Shown here one piece after another: positions 6,683 through 15,340 of a stretch of DNA of 36,794 bases. Source of the stretch: CSBr16-58 sp051859825 (GTDB taxonomy: Bacteria > Bacteroidota > Bacteroidia > Flavobacteriales > Schleiferiaceae); the NCBI GenBank assembly GCA_051859825.1, contig JBHYFA010000023.1, positions 1 through 36,794 of the forward strand, given 5' to 3'. Within the stretch, counting starts at the first letter, position 1. Each line of letters opens with the position of its first letter. The notes beneath the pieces are model-generated. The model saw nothing but the letters and a program-made list of their open reading frames with translations. It was not told where the DNA came from and did no database searches. The position numbers and the translations under genes were made by a program.

Positions 6683-9600
6683 TTAAAACGCGTTGAGGTC
6701 AACCGGACGCATGGCGCCGAACCACTTCACAACTTTCTGTCCAATATCACCAGCATCAATGTGAATGATATACACACCACTGGTAATTGGCACACCATAA
6801 TCGTTACGCAGATCCCAGAGGATGCTGGTATCGGTATTGTCTTTCGTCAATGTACGAATCTTAGTTCCGGACGTTGTATAGATATGGATATCACAACGAA
6901 TTGGCAAGTTGATGATCTTAACAAGATTATCTAACTGACTTGACTCGTATAGCGAGAAAGCATAATACGGATTAGGAACTACCCCAATAAGATTAAGCGC
7001 CTCGGAAGCTACACTACGAACGTTTTCGCTAGCGGCAATGTCACGAGTGCTAAATTCATATAAAGGTCGTTCGTTGTTAGGATTATCAACTGTTTCATAA
7101 AGTGTAAACTGACGGTTAAAGCGAAGCTGAATCTTAACCTCAGCAGGAAGTTCACCGTAAGGATCAACATTAGCAAAACCAGGACTCAAAAGTGGAACGT
7201 TTACGAATTGAACGTTATCCCAGAAGGCAGTCTTTGTTGCCGGGAAGCCCTGAATTAGATTGTATAGAGGATGATCTTGAGGATTATCACCACGATACTC
7301 AATATCCTCCAATTCGGTAGCAGAAACACGTCTGTCTGAACGGAAAACATACAAGAAGTGCATACCACCCATAGCAATATCGAAACGACGGAAAAGATTA
7401 GCTGTAGGATTCCACAACATGTCATCGCCATTCTCACTAGTCAACCATGTGTTCTCACCAAAAGCCATGTTCAAACGACGACCGGTTTCCACATCAATCG
7501 CGTATCCTGGGAAATAAGACCAACCGTTATGCGCAGGGTTAGTGCTACGAACAAGTTCTCCATTAATTAAATCCCAACCTGGAGCAGTACGTTGATCATG
7601 CTTGTTGATTCCATCCGCTGACTTAAGAGGATCTTCCGCAATCTCAAATACAGGAACGCGTGTCCATTTACTACGATCTTCCGTTATTACTACGTCAACG
7701 GAACGTGTTGTACCCAAAGTTGCAGCAACAGGAGCACTACTTGCAATGTGTGCTGGTCCAAAACCTTGTGAAAAATCATCAAAATCTTCACGAAGACGAC
7801 TAACAAGCACATAAGGAGCCCATGTACGACCCGCCAAATTCCACAAGTCACATGGATCAGCTATACGATCAGTGTAGGTTCTCTGTGCAGTGTTTGCCGA
7901 ATTAACTGTGTTTGTACCAGCTAAAATCCAATTTCGAGGTGTAAATGAATTATCACTAGACACACCGCTTAACCAAGGACGATTACTCGGCGTATGGGTT
8001 ACTCTGGAACCAACAACACCGGCCCCGAATTCGCAATCTTCGTCAATGCCTGGATTACGGAAATTTCGAACATTTACGGAGAGTCCGATTTCTGAAATGA
8101 TTTGCTCGTTATCAAAACCAATGGTTGTATCTGAGGTAATACCACCTTGAGGATTAAAGTCGGTAGCACCTAGAACTTTCATTTCACCATCTTCTTCATA
8201 TACACCCTCAAGAACCCAGCGACTATTATTGCGCATAGTAGGTGTAAAAATATCAATAGGTTCACCAACTAAACGAAGGGTAAAATCACCGGGCTTAACG
8301 TTTTTAGGGTTAACTACTTTAACGTTAATTGGGCCTGCATTTCGCTGATAGGTAAGGTTATCCTCTTTAAAATTGCGAACAATTCTATCTTCAGTTTCAG
8401 CAGTCAATTGAAGGAAACGACCCATATTACCTAAACCATCTTTACGGGTAATTTCGGGAGAGTCACCATATCTTGAACGAATCACTAAACCGTCACGCTC
8501 TGGCTCAATCTTACGAGGAACGGCAACTACCGCAGTATTTGATCCCCCAAAAGCATTACGACGACCAGCAAGATAAGGAGTCTGCTGAGTTAAATCTGGC
8601 TCGATTGGATCAAAAGGACGGAGCTGATTAACCGCATAAGCAATAACAAAATAGTAATATTCTCTATGATTTACCAATGTACGGTCAACTTCGGAAGAGA
8701 AAGCATCTTCGGTAACACGGAAGGTAGTTCTAATTCCGTTATTCTCAGCCTGAATGGTCATATCCTGAGGAATAAAGGAGTTGTTCAATTCCGGAGCACG
8801 TGTGTAATTGATTAACTGACTATGCTCGTTACGAATATCACACTGAAATACCAAACGGGATAAATCAGGGTTATAAAGATCCGCAGCTGTAACGTTTGCG
8901 TTACGGAACTGGAAAATTTGGAAACCTTCAAAGACGTATTCAAAATAACCTGCTTGACGCGCTGAATCGATTTTAGCAGGATCACCATTCCATGAAGGCT
9001 GCTCAACGATTAGGGGATCAACTTGACGATAAGCAAAATTGAAGTTATTAGAGGTTTCAGGATAGGTCAACTTAATAATCAACTCATTTTCTAACTCTTC
9101 AATATTCATAATAGGCGCATCTGGACCATCAAGAATTTGGAAGCAGTTATCAAAGAGGTTTTGTGCTTTATCATCGGCGATTTTCAACAACTCAACAGAA
9201 GCATAAGGCTCTGGATTAGTGAAATCACGCGCCCAAACAGCACCAGTAGTAATAAAGTTAAGTGCTCCAGGCAAGAGTGTAAAAGGTCCTGCACAGTGAA
9301 GACCGCGCTTGTCGGCAAGATTTACAGGAGCTTCATACCAACCACCATTTGGCCAGGACTCAAATGGAGGGAACGTACCGTGTGGAAATAATCCCTCCGT
9401 ACTTCTAGCCGTTTGAGTTGTATCAAAAGATTGACCTGGAAAGGCAAATAGGGTTCGCACTGCGGAAGCGTTCGTGGGGGCATAACCACTTCCATTAGTA
9501 GTACCACCACGACCTCCAGACTCAGTATAAACGAGGGGAGCATCATCCTTCCAACGACTCTGCAAGTAACTGTAGAAGTGAACATCAACTGTAGGATCAG

Positions 9601-10849
9601 TCATCGCATCAACGTTCCAAGATCCACGGTTGTTGTAATACATAAAACCACTCATGATAATACGCTCGTTAATTCCTAAGTCTGGATTCTCAGGAATACA
9701 ATTACCCGCACTATCACGAACTCCATCTAAACAACCATCCTTGTCATTATCAAGACCATCAAAATAATCAGCAAAGGGGCCTTGGAAGAAGTCAAGACCA
9801 ATTGCAGGAGGGTTCGGTCCATAACCTAGCGGGCCGGCATCCACCAACTCAGCATTATAGCAATAACCCAATCCACGTGGAATGTCGCAACCAATAAGAT
9901 CATCAACCGGGTTTCCTAAGTCGGGGTCAAACCAAGTACCAAAGAAGGTGTTAGTTAGCGAGAAGGTTGATTTATTGAGAATACGATAGTTATAGAAAGT
10001 CATGTTGTTGATCTCGTCATTGGTGCTAAAAGCAAAAGCCTGAGCACGAATTTCAAAACCAAGTGAGGCTGCTTGCGTTTCCGTGTGTACGTTACCACGG
10101 TCGTTATAAACCCACCAGATGGTTCTATCACCGTAAAGAACATCAATTTCTTTAAGACGGCAGTCGTACTGACGATCCAAATCAAAACCAGGATAATCAA
10201 TATTAGGATCATAAAGCCCATCACCATCGATATCTTCAAAAGGTGCTAATCTGAAAGGTAGCGGAGCATCAAATCCACGAATACCGTTACCTGGCCACTC
10301 TTGGATTACGAGGGGAATCTCATAACCTGGGAATTGGATGTTAACGTCACAATTAGGATCACGCTGACAGCTCAACCAAGCTCGATGAATTTCTACTTGC
10401 TCACGATCAATGGTCCAAAAACGATCGTAACGATCACAAGTGGTAGCATCAACAGAAGCAGTACCATCATCAGTAAGAGGGCCAGGCCAGAAGTCATTAC
10501 CGCGCTGACGATAAGTCATAGCAGCTAACTTTAACTGAGAACCCTCATCAAGTCCGCCGAGCCATAGTGCTCCAGCAAACATTGAGTGACGGTTACTTCC
10601 TTTCGGCACCTCATAGCGAGGTTGTCCGGTAAGGTTCCACCACATGTCACCTGCTGCAAGTACACGAGCACGAACATTGTTCAAATCTAAATCAATTTGT
10701 GCTCGAGCAGGGCTACAGAGATCAGACATTGTACGCTTAATAACCTTGCGGTTGTCGCGTTTTAAGCCGCCAATTTCGGCGGCTTGAAGCATCCCTACAT
10801 TCCCGAAAAAGAAAAGGGCAGCTAAGATGTAAAAGCGATGTAATTTCAT
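6683..10849 (-). CDS. Large secreted surface protein with T9SS-like C-terminal domain
   Basis: A 1388-residue protein with a signal peptide (about 1-24). Its N-terminal region contains ALWLGG...AAMTYRQRGNDFWPGPL (about 94-125), a pattern I recall from other secreted Bacteroidota proteins. Two Asp-rich, possibly Ca-binding loops follow: DIDGDGLYD (about 206-214) and DGLDNDKDGCLDG (about 364-376). The last ~99 residues start with VPNPYY and contain IYTTSG, WDLRNDYGVPI and SGVYII, the layout of a FlgD-like/Por-secretion tail, but end with an extra KWFGAMRPVDLNAF. The middle is beta-rich with no recognised enzyme motif. It lies between a TonB-dependent receptor and a PorV homologue; function unknown, probably exported by T9SS and held at the surface. 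Confidence 0.8.
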   Translation of the reverse strand: MKLHRFYILAALFFFGNVGMLQAAEIGGLKRDNRKVIKRTMSDLCSPARAQIDLDLNNVRARVLAAGDMWWNLTGQPRYEVPKGSNRHSMFAGALWLGGLDEGSQLKLAAMTYRQRGNDFWPGPLTDDGTASVDATTCDRYDRFWTIDREQVEIHRAWLSCQRDPNCDVNIQFPGYEIPLVIQEWPGNGIRGFDAPLPFRLAPFEDIDGDGLYDPNIDYPGFDLDRQYDCRLKEIDVLYGDRTIWWVYNDRGNVHTETQAASLGFEIRAQAFAFSTNDEINNMTFYNYRILNKSTFSLTNTFFGTWFDPDLGNPVDDLIGCDIPRGLGYCYNAELVDAGPLGYGPNPPAIGLDFFQGPFADYFDGLDNDKDGCLDGVRDSAGNCIPENPDLGINERIIMSGFMYYNNRGSWNVDAMTDPTVDVHFYSYLQSRWKDDAPLVYTESGGRGGTTNGSGYAPTNASAVRTLFAFPGQSFDTTQTARSTEGLFPHGTFPPFESWPNGGWYEAPVNLADKRGLHCAGPFTLLPGALNFITTGAVWARDFTNPEPYASVELLKIADDKAQNLFDNCFQILDGPDAPIMNIEELENELIIKLTYPETSNNFNFAYRQVDPLIVEQPSWNGDPAKIDSARQAGYFEYVFEGFQIFQFRNANVTAADLYNPDLSRLVFQCDIRNEHSQLINYTRAPELNNSFIPQDMTIQAENNGIRTTFRVTEDAFSSEVDRTLVNHREYYYFVIAYAVNQLRPFDPIEPDLTQQTPYLAGRRNAFGGSNTAVVAVPRKIEPERDGLVIRSRYGDSPEITRKDGLGNMGRFLQLTAETEDRIVRNFKEDNLTYQRNAGPINVKVVNPKNVKPGDFTLRLVGEPIDIFTPTMRNNSRWVLEGVYEEDGEMKVLGATDFNPQGGITSDTTIGFDNEQIISEIGLSVNVRNFRNPGIDEDCEFGAGVVGSRVTHTPSNRPWLSGVSSDNSFTPRNWILAGTNTVNSANTAQRTYTDRIADPCDLWNLAGRTWAPYVLVSRLREDFDDFSQGFGPAHIASSAPVAATLGTTRSVDVVITEDRSKWTRVPVFEIAEDPLKSADGINKHDQRTAPGWDLINGELVRSTNPAHNGWSYFPGYAIDVETGRRLNMAFGENTWLTSENGDDMLWNPTANLFRRFDIAMGGMHFLYVFRSDRRVSATELEDIEYRGDNPQDHPLYNLIQGFPATKTAFWDNVQFVNVPLLSPGFANVDPYGELPAEVKIQLRFNRQFTLYETVDNPNNERPLYEFSTRDIAASENVRSVASEALNLIGVVPNPYYAFSLYESSQLDNLVKIINLPIRCDIHIYTTSGTKIRTLTKDNTDTSILWDLRNDYGVPITSGVYIIHIDAGDIGQKVVKWFGAMRPVDLNAF

Positions 10850-10864
10850 AATCTATTCGATTTA

Positions 10865-10906
10865 TCGTCGATACCTTAAGCTGATCGACGAGTCAGCTAG
10901 TTAAGG
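10865..10906 (-). promoter_or_regulatory. Two mutually exclusive hairpins between receptor and surface-protein genes
   Basis: Hairpin A pairs TCGTCGAT (10865-10872) with ATCGACGA (10884-10891). Hairpin B pairs CCTTAAGCTGA (10874-10884) with TCAGC and TTAAGG (10893-10897, 10901-10906) with a three-base bulge. They share bases, so only one can form. Neither is followed by a T-run on the minus strand, so neither is a classical terminator. They may set mRNA processing or relative expression. Confidence 0.5.
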
Positions 10907-10914
10907 AGTGTTTA

Positions 10915-13900
10915 TTAAAATGTCACCATTAAACCAAGGCGTACACGTCTTGGCAACGAAATATTAAACGGGTTTTGCATTCTAGCACGGTATAAATCAG
11001 CGTAAGCTTCAGAGCTCACTGCCTGAGCAATTACGTCACGTGCACGGTTTGAAGTAAGGTACCCATCATCATCAGGTGATCCGGTAAATCCATATACGTT
11101 AAGTACGTTCATGTTGTTAAACACGTTAAGCACCTGCACGTAAACATCAATATTACCCTTACGGCCATTTTTCCACTTGTAATCAAATACTTTGTTCACG
11201 CGCATATCGCCACGGAATTGCCATGGAAGACGAGAACCATTAATTTGACCAGCAACCGGAACAGCTCCAGAAGGGTTTTGAGTAAGCGGGAAAGCAAACT
11301 GACGACGAGTGTAAGGAGTACCGGAGTTCGCAAACATTACGAAGTTAATACCGGCATTTTCAAACACGCGCTTGTTCCACCAAACTGGACCATTATAGTT
11401 TTTACCAGAAGCGTAGCGATAATCAAAACGCACGGTGGCTTGGTGACGAGAGTCGAAACTAAGCGGAAGAATAAAGCGAATATTTGGTTGCTCCGTACGA
11501 GCAAGGTTCAAAGAGGTATTGGGGCCTGAACCTGTACCGTCGGCAAACTGCAAGGTATAGTTAGCAAACACCGTGAAGTTCTTGTAACGACGAAGGTCAT
11601 ATTCCAAAGAGAAACCTTTTACCGTAGAGAAATCATCGTTTGCATAGGTAATATAGGTACCGGGGTGCGCCGCAATTAAAGCTACAGTTTGAATCATATC
11701 ACGCATTTCACGATAGAAACCTGAAACTTTCATTGAACTACGACGGGTAAGCACCTGAGTAAATCCTAATTCATAATCGGTTGTTCGTTGTGGTAAGAGA
11801 TTAGGGTTAGGAATAGGGTTGTTTGTGTTCTTCAACACTTCCAACTCCAAGTAGTTAATTGGGTTAAAGATAGAAAGAAGCGGATCCGGACGTTGAGCAA
11901 GAACATCATAGTGAGCAAAGAACAAAGCCTCGTCCGAAATAGGGAAGTTGAAGTTGATACGTGGCATTACAACAACCTGTGGAGTATAATCCGTAAAGGA
12001 CTCAGCAGATAAACGCAAGTCATCAGGGTTGGTGTTAAATAAAGGACGAACATTTCCACCACCAGCATCGGCTATATCCTTTGGGTTAGGAATAAATCTT
12101 CCATCAGGACCGTACCAATTACGACCGCGACGGAAACCTACGATGGTAGGATCCTCGTTTGGATTACTTAAATAATTATAATCTCTAACATATACCGTGT
12201 AATCATCTCCAATATTACGTGGAACATTTTCGCGTGAAAGACCAAACTCGCCTAAATCACCAACGGTGCTGGCAGGATACAGCAAGAAAGGATCTCTAAG
12301 AACCGGCTGGTTCAAGTCAAAACGGTCAACACGAAGTCCAACGTTGAACCGAAGGTCGTTATACGTAAACTGGTCTTGGATGTAACCTGCGAAATAAATC
12401 GGCGCAAAAGCTCCTACAGGACGAGCAAGCGTTCCATCTGCATTTCTTTGAGTAAAGAAATCTTCTAAAGTAGGATTTCCTCTCTGAATTCTCCCGGTAT
12501 GATCGAAACCATAATAATCAACCAATCTCGATCCTGATAAGTTGATCAACTGATCAGCTGAGAACATATCCAGACTAAATGCGGAAGGATCGTACTCATC
12601 AATATTAATAAAGTCTAAACCGCGCGGATCCAAACCTTGGGCTTCGCGGAAACGGCGGGTAAAGGCGTTCTGTGCAAAGTCAGTCTCAGAAAATAATCTT
12701 GGATAAAGAATGGTATCTTGAAAAACTCCATTAGCGTCAAATATGGCGTCTGGACTATTAAAATCAAACTCATTAATGTGATTGTTTTGTAACAAACGCA
12801 TTTGATTCCAAAGACCTGTCGCTGAGACACTAAAGAATCGGTCAAACCTTTGTTCAAATTCAAAACCCATGATAAGTGAGTGATCCTTGATATCAAAAGT
12901 AGCAGAACCCGTTAAACGAACTTGATCATTAATCCCATTTTGAAAACCAGATTGAACTGACCCCACATTACCCCAAATACCTCCATATACTTGTTGAGGT
13001 AAATCACCGTTTAAAAGACCACGTCCTTGACGAATAGCAGTAAACGTTCGCGTATTACCAAGAGCAGGATTTTCATTTACGGCACGGTAGAAAAAATCTG
13101 TGTAGGAAGCTAACACGGGATTAAATTGACTCGGGGTAAAGCGAATCAAGGTATCTTGAGGCGCTATGGCTCTCCAACCAGTAAGGCCGGTTGTTTCATC
13201 TTCACCAAAGGCGTAAAAGAAAGTACTAAAGCGCTCAAAAGTACCCACGTGACCATATGCAAAGATATTATCCATGTGACGAGGATCTTGAACGACACGT
13301 GTATTACGGGTATAATCAGCTTGAATGCTCACAAAGGCATTGCGAATTAAATTGGTTTTTCCACCCGTTTCCGCATCCGTTTTAAATCGATAGGTGAATC
13401 GAGCAAAACCAGCGTAATCAAAGTTGATAAATTCAGGGAAATTATCGTAGTTAAATAGTGACTGAGCAAAATTAGTATTGGCTCCTCTAGCATATACAAA
13501 ACGACCACCAAGTGCAATATTTGCTCTTTCGTTTAATGCGAAATTGAGGTTACCAGCAATACGTAAGTTACTCTGAGCGGCATTTAATCGATACGGGATC
13601 TCTTCTAAATCATCAGCTGTAACAAACTCCGCATTATAAAGTACCCCATCACCGATGCCAGATGGACGAACGGGAACTTGGCGTATTTGATCTAATAATT
13701 CTGGACGCACCTGAAACTGTGGTGTATTGGCCGGACGAGGATCTCTCTCGTGTTGAAATTCTGTGGCAAGCAAGAAACCAATGATTGGACGACCTTTTTT
13801 TCCATCAGGCAAACGCTTTCTCAAAAGTGGTCCACCAATAGTACCGGCAAATAGGTTATAATTATATGGATCTAAAAACTGTGAGGACAACACCTCCGCT

Positions 13901-14592
13901 TGACCAAAGAAAATAGGAGATGGTCCCTTAGTGGTAGTAGCAATAATACCCCCGGTAGCATCACCGTACTGTGCAGGCATACCTCCAGTATAAACCTCTT
14001 GCTGTTGAATTGCGGCCTGAGGAAGCTGTAACGAACCACGAACTTTCACACCATCAATAAAATATACAGTGGTATTTGCACGTGAACCACGAATGTTTGG
14101 AGCTTGACCATCATCCGCAGCGTAAACACCCGCAGCCTGAGTAGCAATACTGTTAATATCACGAACCGCCATACCCTCAATCTCTTTGGCAGTTACCGTG
14201 GTTTTTACGTCCGTGGTAATAAGCGGCTTTTCGTATTCAATAACATCAACAGCCTCGAGAGAGGTGGCCTCATCACGAAGTGTAAAGTTCTGCAAAGTCG
14301 GAACGTTAGGCTTGATAAAAATACCTTCTAAACGTATCTTCTGATATCCTATAAAAGATACTTCAACGTTATAGGTGCCCGGGTCTAGTGGGTTTATGTT
14401 GTAATTTCCATTTTCGTCGGCATCCTGCGAACGAATAACGTTATTACCTTCATCTCTGACAACAACGGTTGCAAAGCCAACGGCTATTCCACCTTCATCT
14501 TTAATGTTACCACGGAGTGAACCGGGACGTTGTTGGGCAAAGGCCAAAACAGAACTGCAAAAAAGAAGCAGTGTTAGTAATTTTTTAATCAT
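10915..14592 (-). CDS. TonB-dependent outer-membrane receptor with CarboxypepD_reg-like domain
   Basis: A 1225-residue receptor. After a signal peptide (1-20) comes a carboxypeptidase-regulatory-like beta-sandwich (about 24-108, ending NFTLRDEA). A plug domain follows (about 128-225, with NIRGSRANTTVYFIDGV and TGGMPAQYGDATGGII). The rest is a 22-strand-type barrel ending RVRLGLMVTF. This layout is the Bacteroidota OMP receptor type, but it lacks the SusC signature and no susD gene is next to it. It would import a large or scarce ligand using TonB-ExbBD energy. It is the first gene of the three-gene module; no TAnnTTTG box was found upstream. The ligand is unknown. Confidence 0.9.
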   Translation of the reverse strand: MIKKLLTLLLFCSSVLAFAQQRPGSLRGNIKDEGGIAVGFATVVVRDEGNNVIRSQDADENGNYNINPLDPGTYNVEVSFIGYQKIRLEGIFIKPNVPTLQNFTLRDEATSLEAVDVIEYEKPLITTDVKTTVTAKEIEGMAVRDINSIATQAAGVYAADDGQAPNIRGSRANTTVYFIDGVKVRGSLQLPQAAIQQQEVYTGGMPAQYGDATGGIIATTTKGPSPIFFGQAEVLSSQFLDPYNYNLFAGTIGGPLLRKRLPDGKKGRPIIGFLLATEFQHERDPRPANTPQFQVRPELLDQIRQVPVRPSGIGDGVLYNAEFVTADDLEEIPYRLNAAQSNLRIAGNLNFALNERANIALGGRFVYARGANTNFAQSLFNYDNFPEFINFDYAGFARFTYRFKTDAETGGKTNLIRNAFVSIQADYTRNTRVVQDPRHMDNIFAYGHVGTFERFSTFFYAFGEDETTGLTGWRAIAPQDTLIRFTPSQFNPVLASYTDFFYRAVNENPALGNTRTFTAIRQGRGLLNGDLPQQVYGGIWGNVGSVQSGFQNGINDQVRLTGSATFDIKDHSLIMGFEFEQRFDRFFSVSATGLWNQMRLLQNNHINEFDFNSPDAIFDANGVFQDTILYPRLFSETDFAQNAFTRRFREAQGLDPRGLDFINIDEYDPSAFSLDMFSADQLINLSGSRLVDYYGFDHTGRIQRGNPTLEDFFTQRNADGTLARPVGAFAPIYFAGYIQDQFTYNDLRFNVGLRVDRFDLNQPVLRDPFLLYPASTVGDLGEFGLSRENVPRNIGDDYTVYVRDYNYLSNPNEDPTIVGFRRGRNWYGPDGRFIPNPKDIADAGGGNVRPLFNTNPDDLRLSAESFTDYTPQVVVMPRINFNFPISDEALFFAHYDVLAQRPDPLLSIFNPINYLELEVLKNTNNPIPNPNLLPQRTTDYELGFTQVLTRRSSMKVSGFYREMRDMIQTVALIAAHPGTYITYANDDFSTVKGFSLEYDLRRYKNFTVFANYTLQFADGTGSGPNTSLNLARTEQPNIRFILPLSFDSRHQATVRFDYRYASGKNYNGPVWWNKRVFENAGINFVMFANSGTPYTRRQFAFPLTQNPSGAVPVAGQINGSRLPWQFRGDMRVNKVFDYKWKNGRKGNIDVYVQVLNVFNNMNVLNVYGFTGSPDDDGYLTSNRARDVIAQAVSSEAYADLYRARMQNPFNISLPRRVRLGLMVTF

Positions 14593-14744
14593 GTATCCTA
14601 CGTATTAATGTCAGGCTATAATCAAATGCAAATTAACGCCAAAAATTTTATGCTACCAAAAGCCAAGTTAATTTTTTTTGAAACTAGCACTTAATAAATT
14701 GATAATGTTAGATGTTTTTGCTAAAAAAAACTAGTTTTAGGCCT

Positions 14745-14752
14745 TATATTTG
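14745..14752 (+). promoter_or_regulatory. Candidate -7 box for the Rieske-like lipoprotein
   Basis: TATATTTG matches TAnnTTTG. The closest TTG (14718-14720) is 24 nt upstream, longer than usual. The implied leader is about 75 nt. Confidence 0.4.
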
Positions 14753-14835
14753 CCCCTGAATTTGGGATAAGCACTACAAAAAAATAGGGGCTTTAACACT
14801 TAAATCGCAATTTAGAACGAAAAACCTTGTGCAAA

Positions 14836-15261
14836 GTGAAGCATTTTTTTTCAATTTTCGTCATTCTTTTAGGTCTGACATCTTGTAGGGGAGAAAGGCA
14901 TCCCGTACCCGAAGTTTTTGTGGATATTCATATCCCGTTGAACATCCCGAGTAGTCTTCCATTAATGTCGCCAGGTGGTGCTATATATAATGAGGGCGGT
15001 TATAAAGGACTGATTATATACAGAAGAACGTTGAGCAACTCCTCTGAAGATTTTGCCGCCTATGATCGTGCCTGTCCGAACGACTGGGAAAAAACCTGCG
15101 GTCGTGTTTTTATTACAGACGACATGATGTACGGATACTGTGGATGCGACAGTGCCAAATACTTACTTTACGACGGAAGCCCAATGGGTGAAAATGCGAG
15201 TGTTCCACTGAAGTTTTATAGGGTGCAGTTTTTTGGGAACTCTATCCGCGTATTCAATTAA
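14836..15261 (+). CDS. Small lipoprotein with a Rieske-like fold lacking cluster histidines
   Basis: About 141 residues with a lipoprotein signal (MKHFFSIFVILLGLTSC, lipobox LTSC). I chose the GTG start because it gives a standard signal peptide; a TTG three codons earlier is possible and no ATG is available. The body has two cysteine pairs arranged like a Rieske domain: CPND...C, then CGC followed by LLYDG and VPLKFY, and a final strand ending IRVFN. Canonical CxH and CxxH are replaced (CPN, CGCD), so a 2Fe-2S Rieske cluster is unlikely and disulfides are more probable (inference). It is divergent from the TonB receptor; function unknown. Confidence 0.75.
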   Translation: MKHFFSIFVILLGLTSCRGERHPVPEVFVDIHIPLNIPSSLPLMSPGGAIYNEGGYKGLIIYRRTLSNSSEDFAAYDRACPNDWEKTCGRVFITDDMMYGYCGCDSAKYLLYDGSPMGENASVPLKFYRVQFFGNSIRVFN

Positions 15262-15299
15262 ATCTCCCACGATTCAGCTTCGCAGCTAAGCTATAGTAT

Positions 15300-15331
15300 A
15301 AAAAAAATGGGGTTAGCTCAAGACTAACCCC
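15300..15331 (-). terminator. Rho-independent terminator of the nuclease-transporter-reductase unit
   Basis: Stem GGGGTTAG/CTAACCCC (15309-15316 and 15324-15331) with a seven-base loop. On the minus strand it is followed by A and then a run of eight T, just after the reductase stop. On the plus strand no T-run follows, so it serves the minus strand. Confidence 0.85.
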
Positions 15332-15340
15332 AATGGTATG

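Noticed and set aside
7358..10528. Several short open frames on the plus strand inside the giant gene
   Set aside because: They are antisense to a continuous 1388-codon gene and have no signals of their own.
10915..14592. SusC of a polysaccharide utilisation locus
   Set aside because: No susD partner, no carbohydrate enzymes and no SusC signature are visible.
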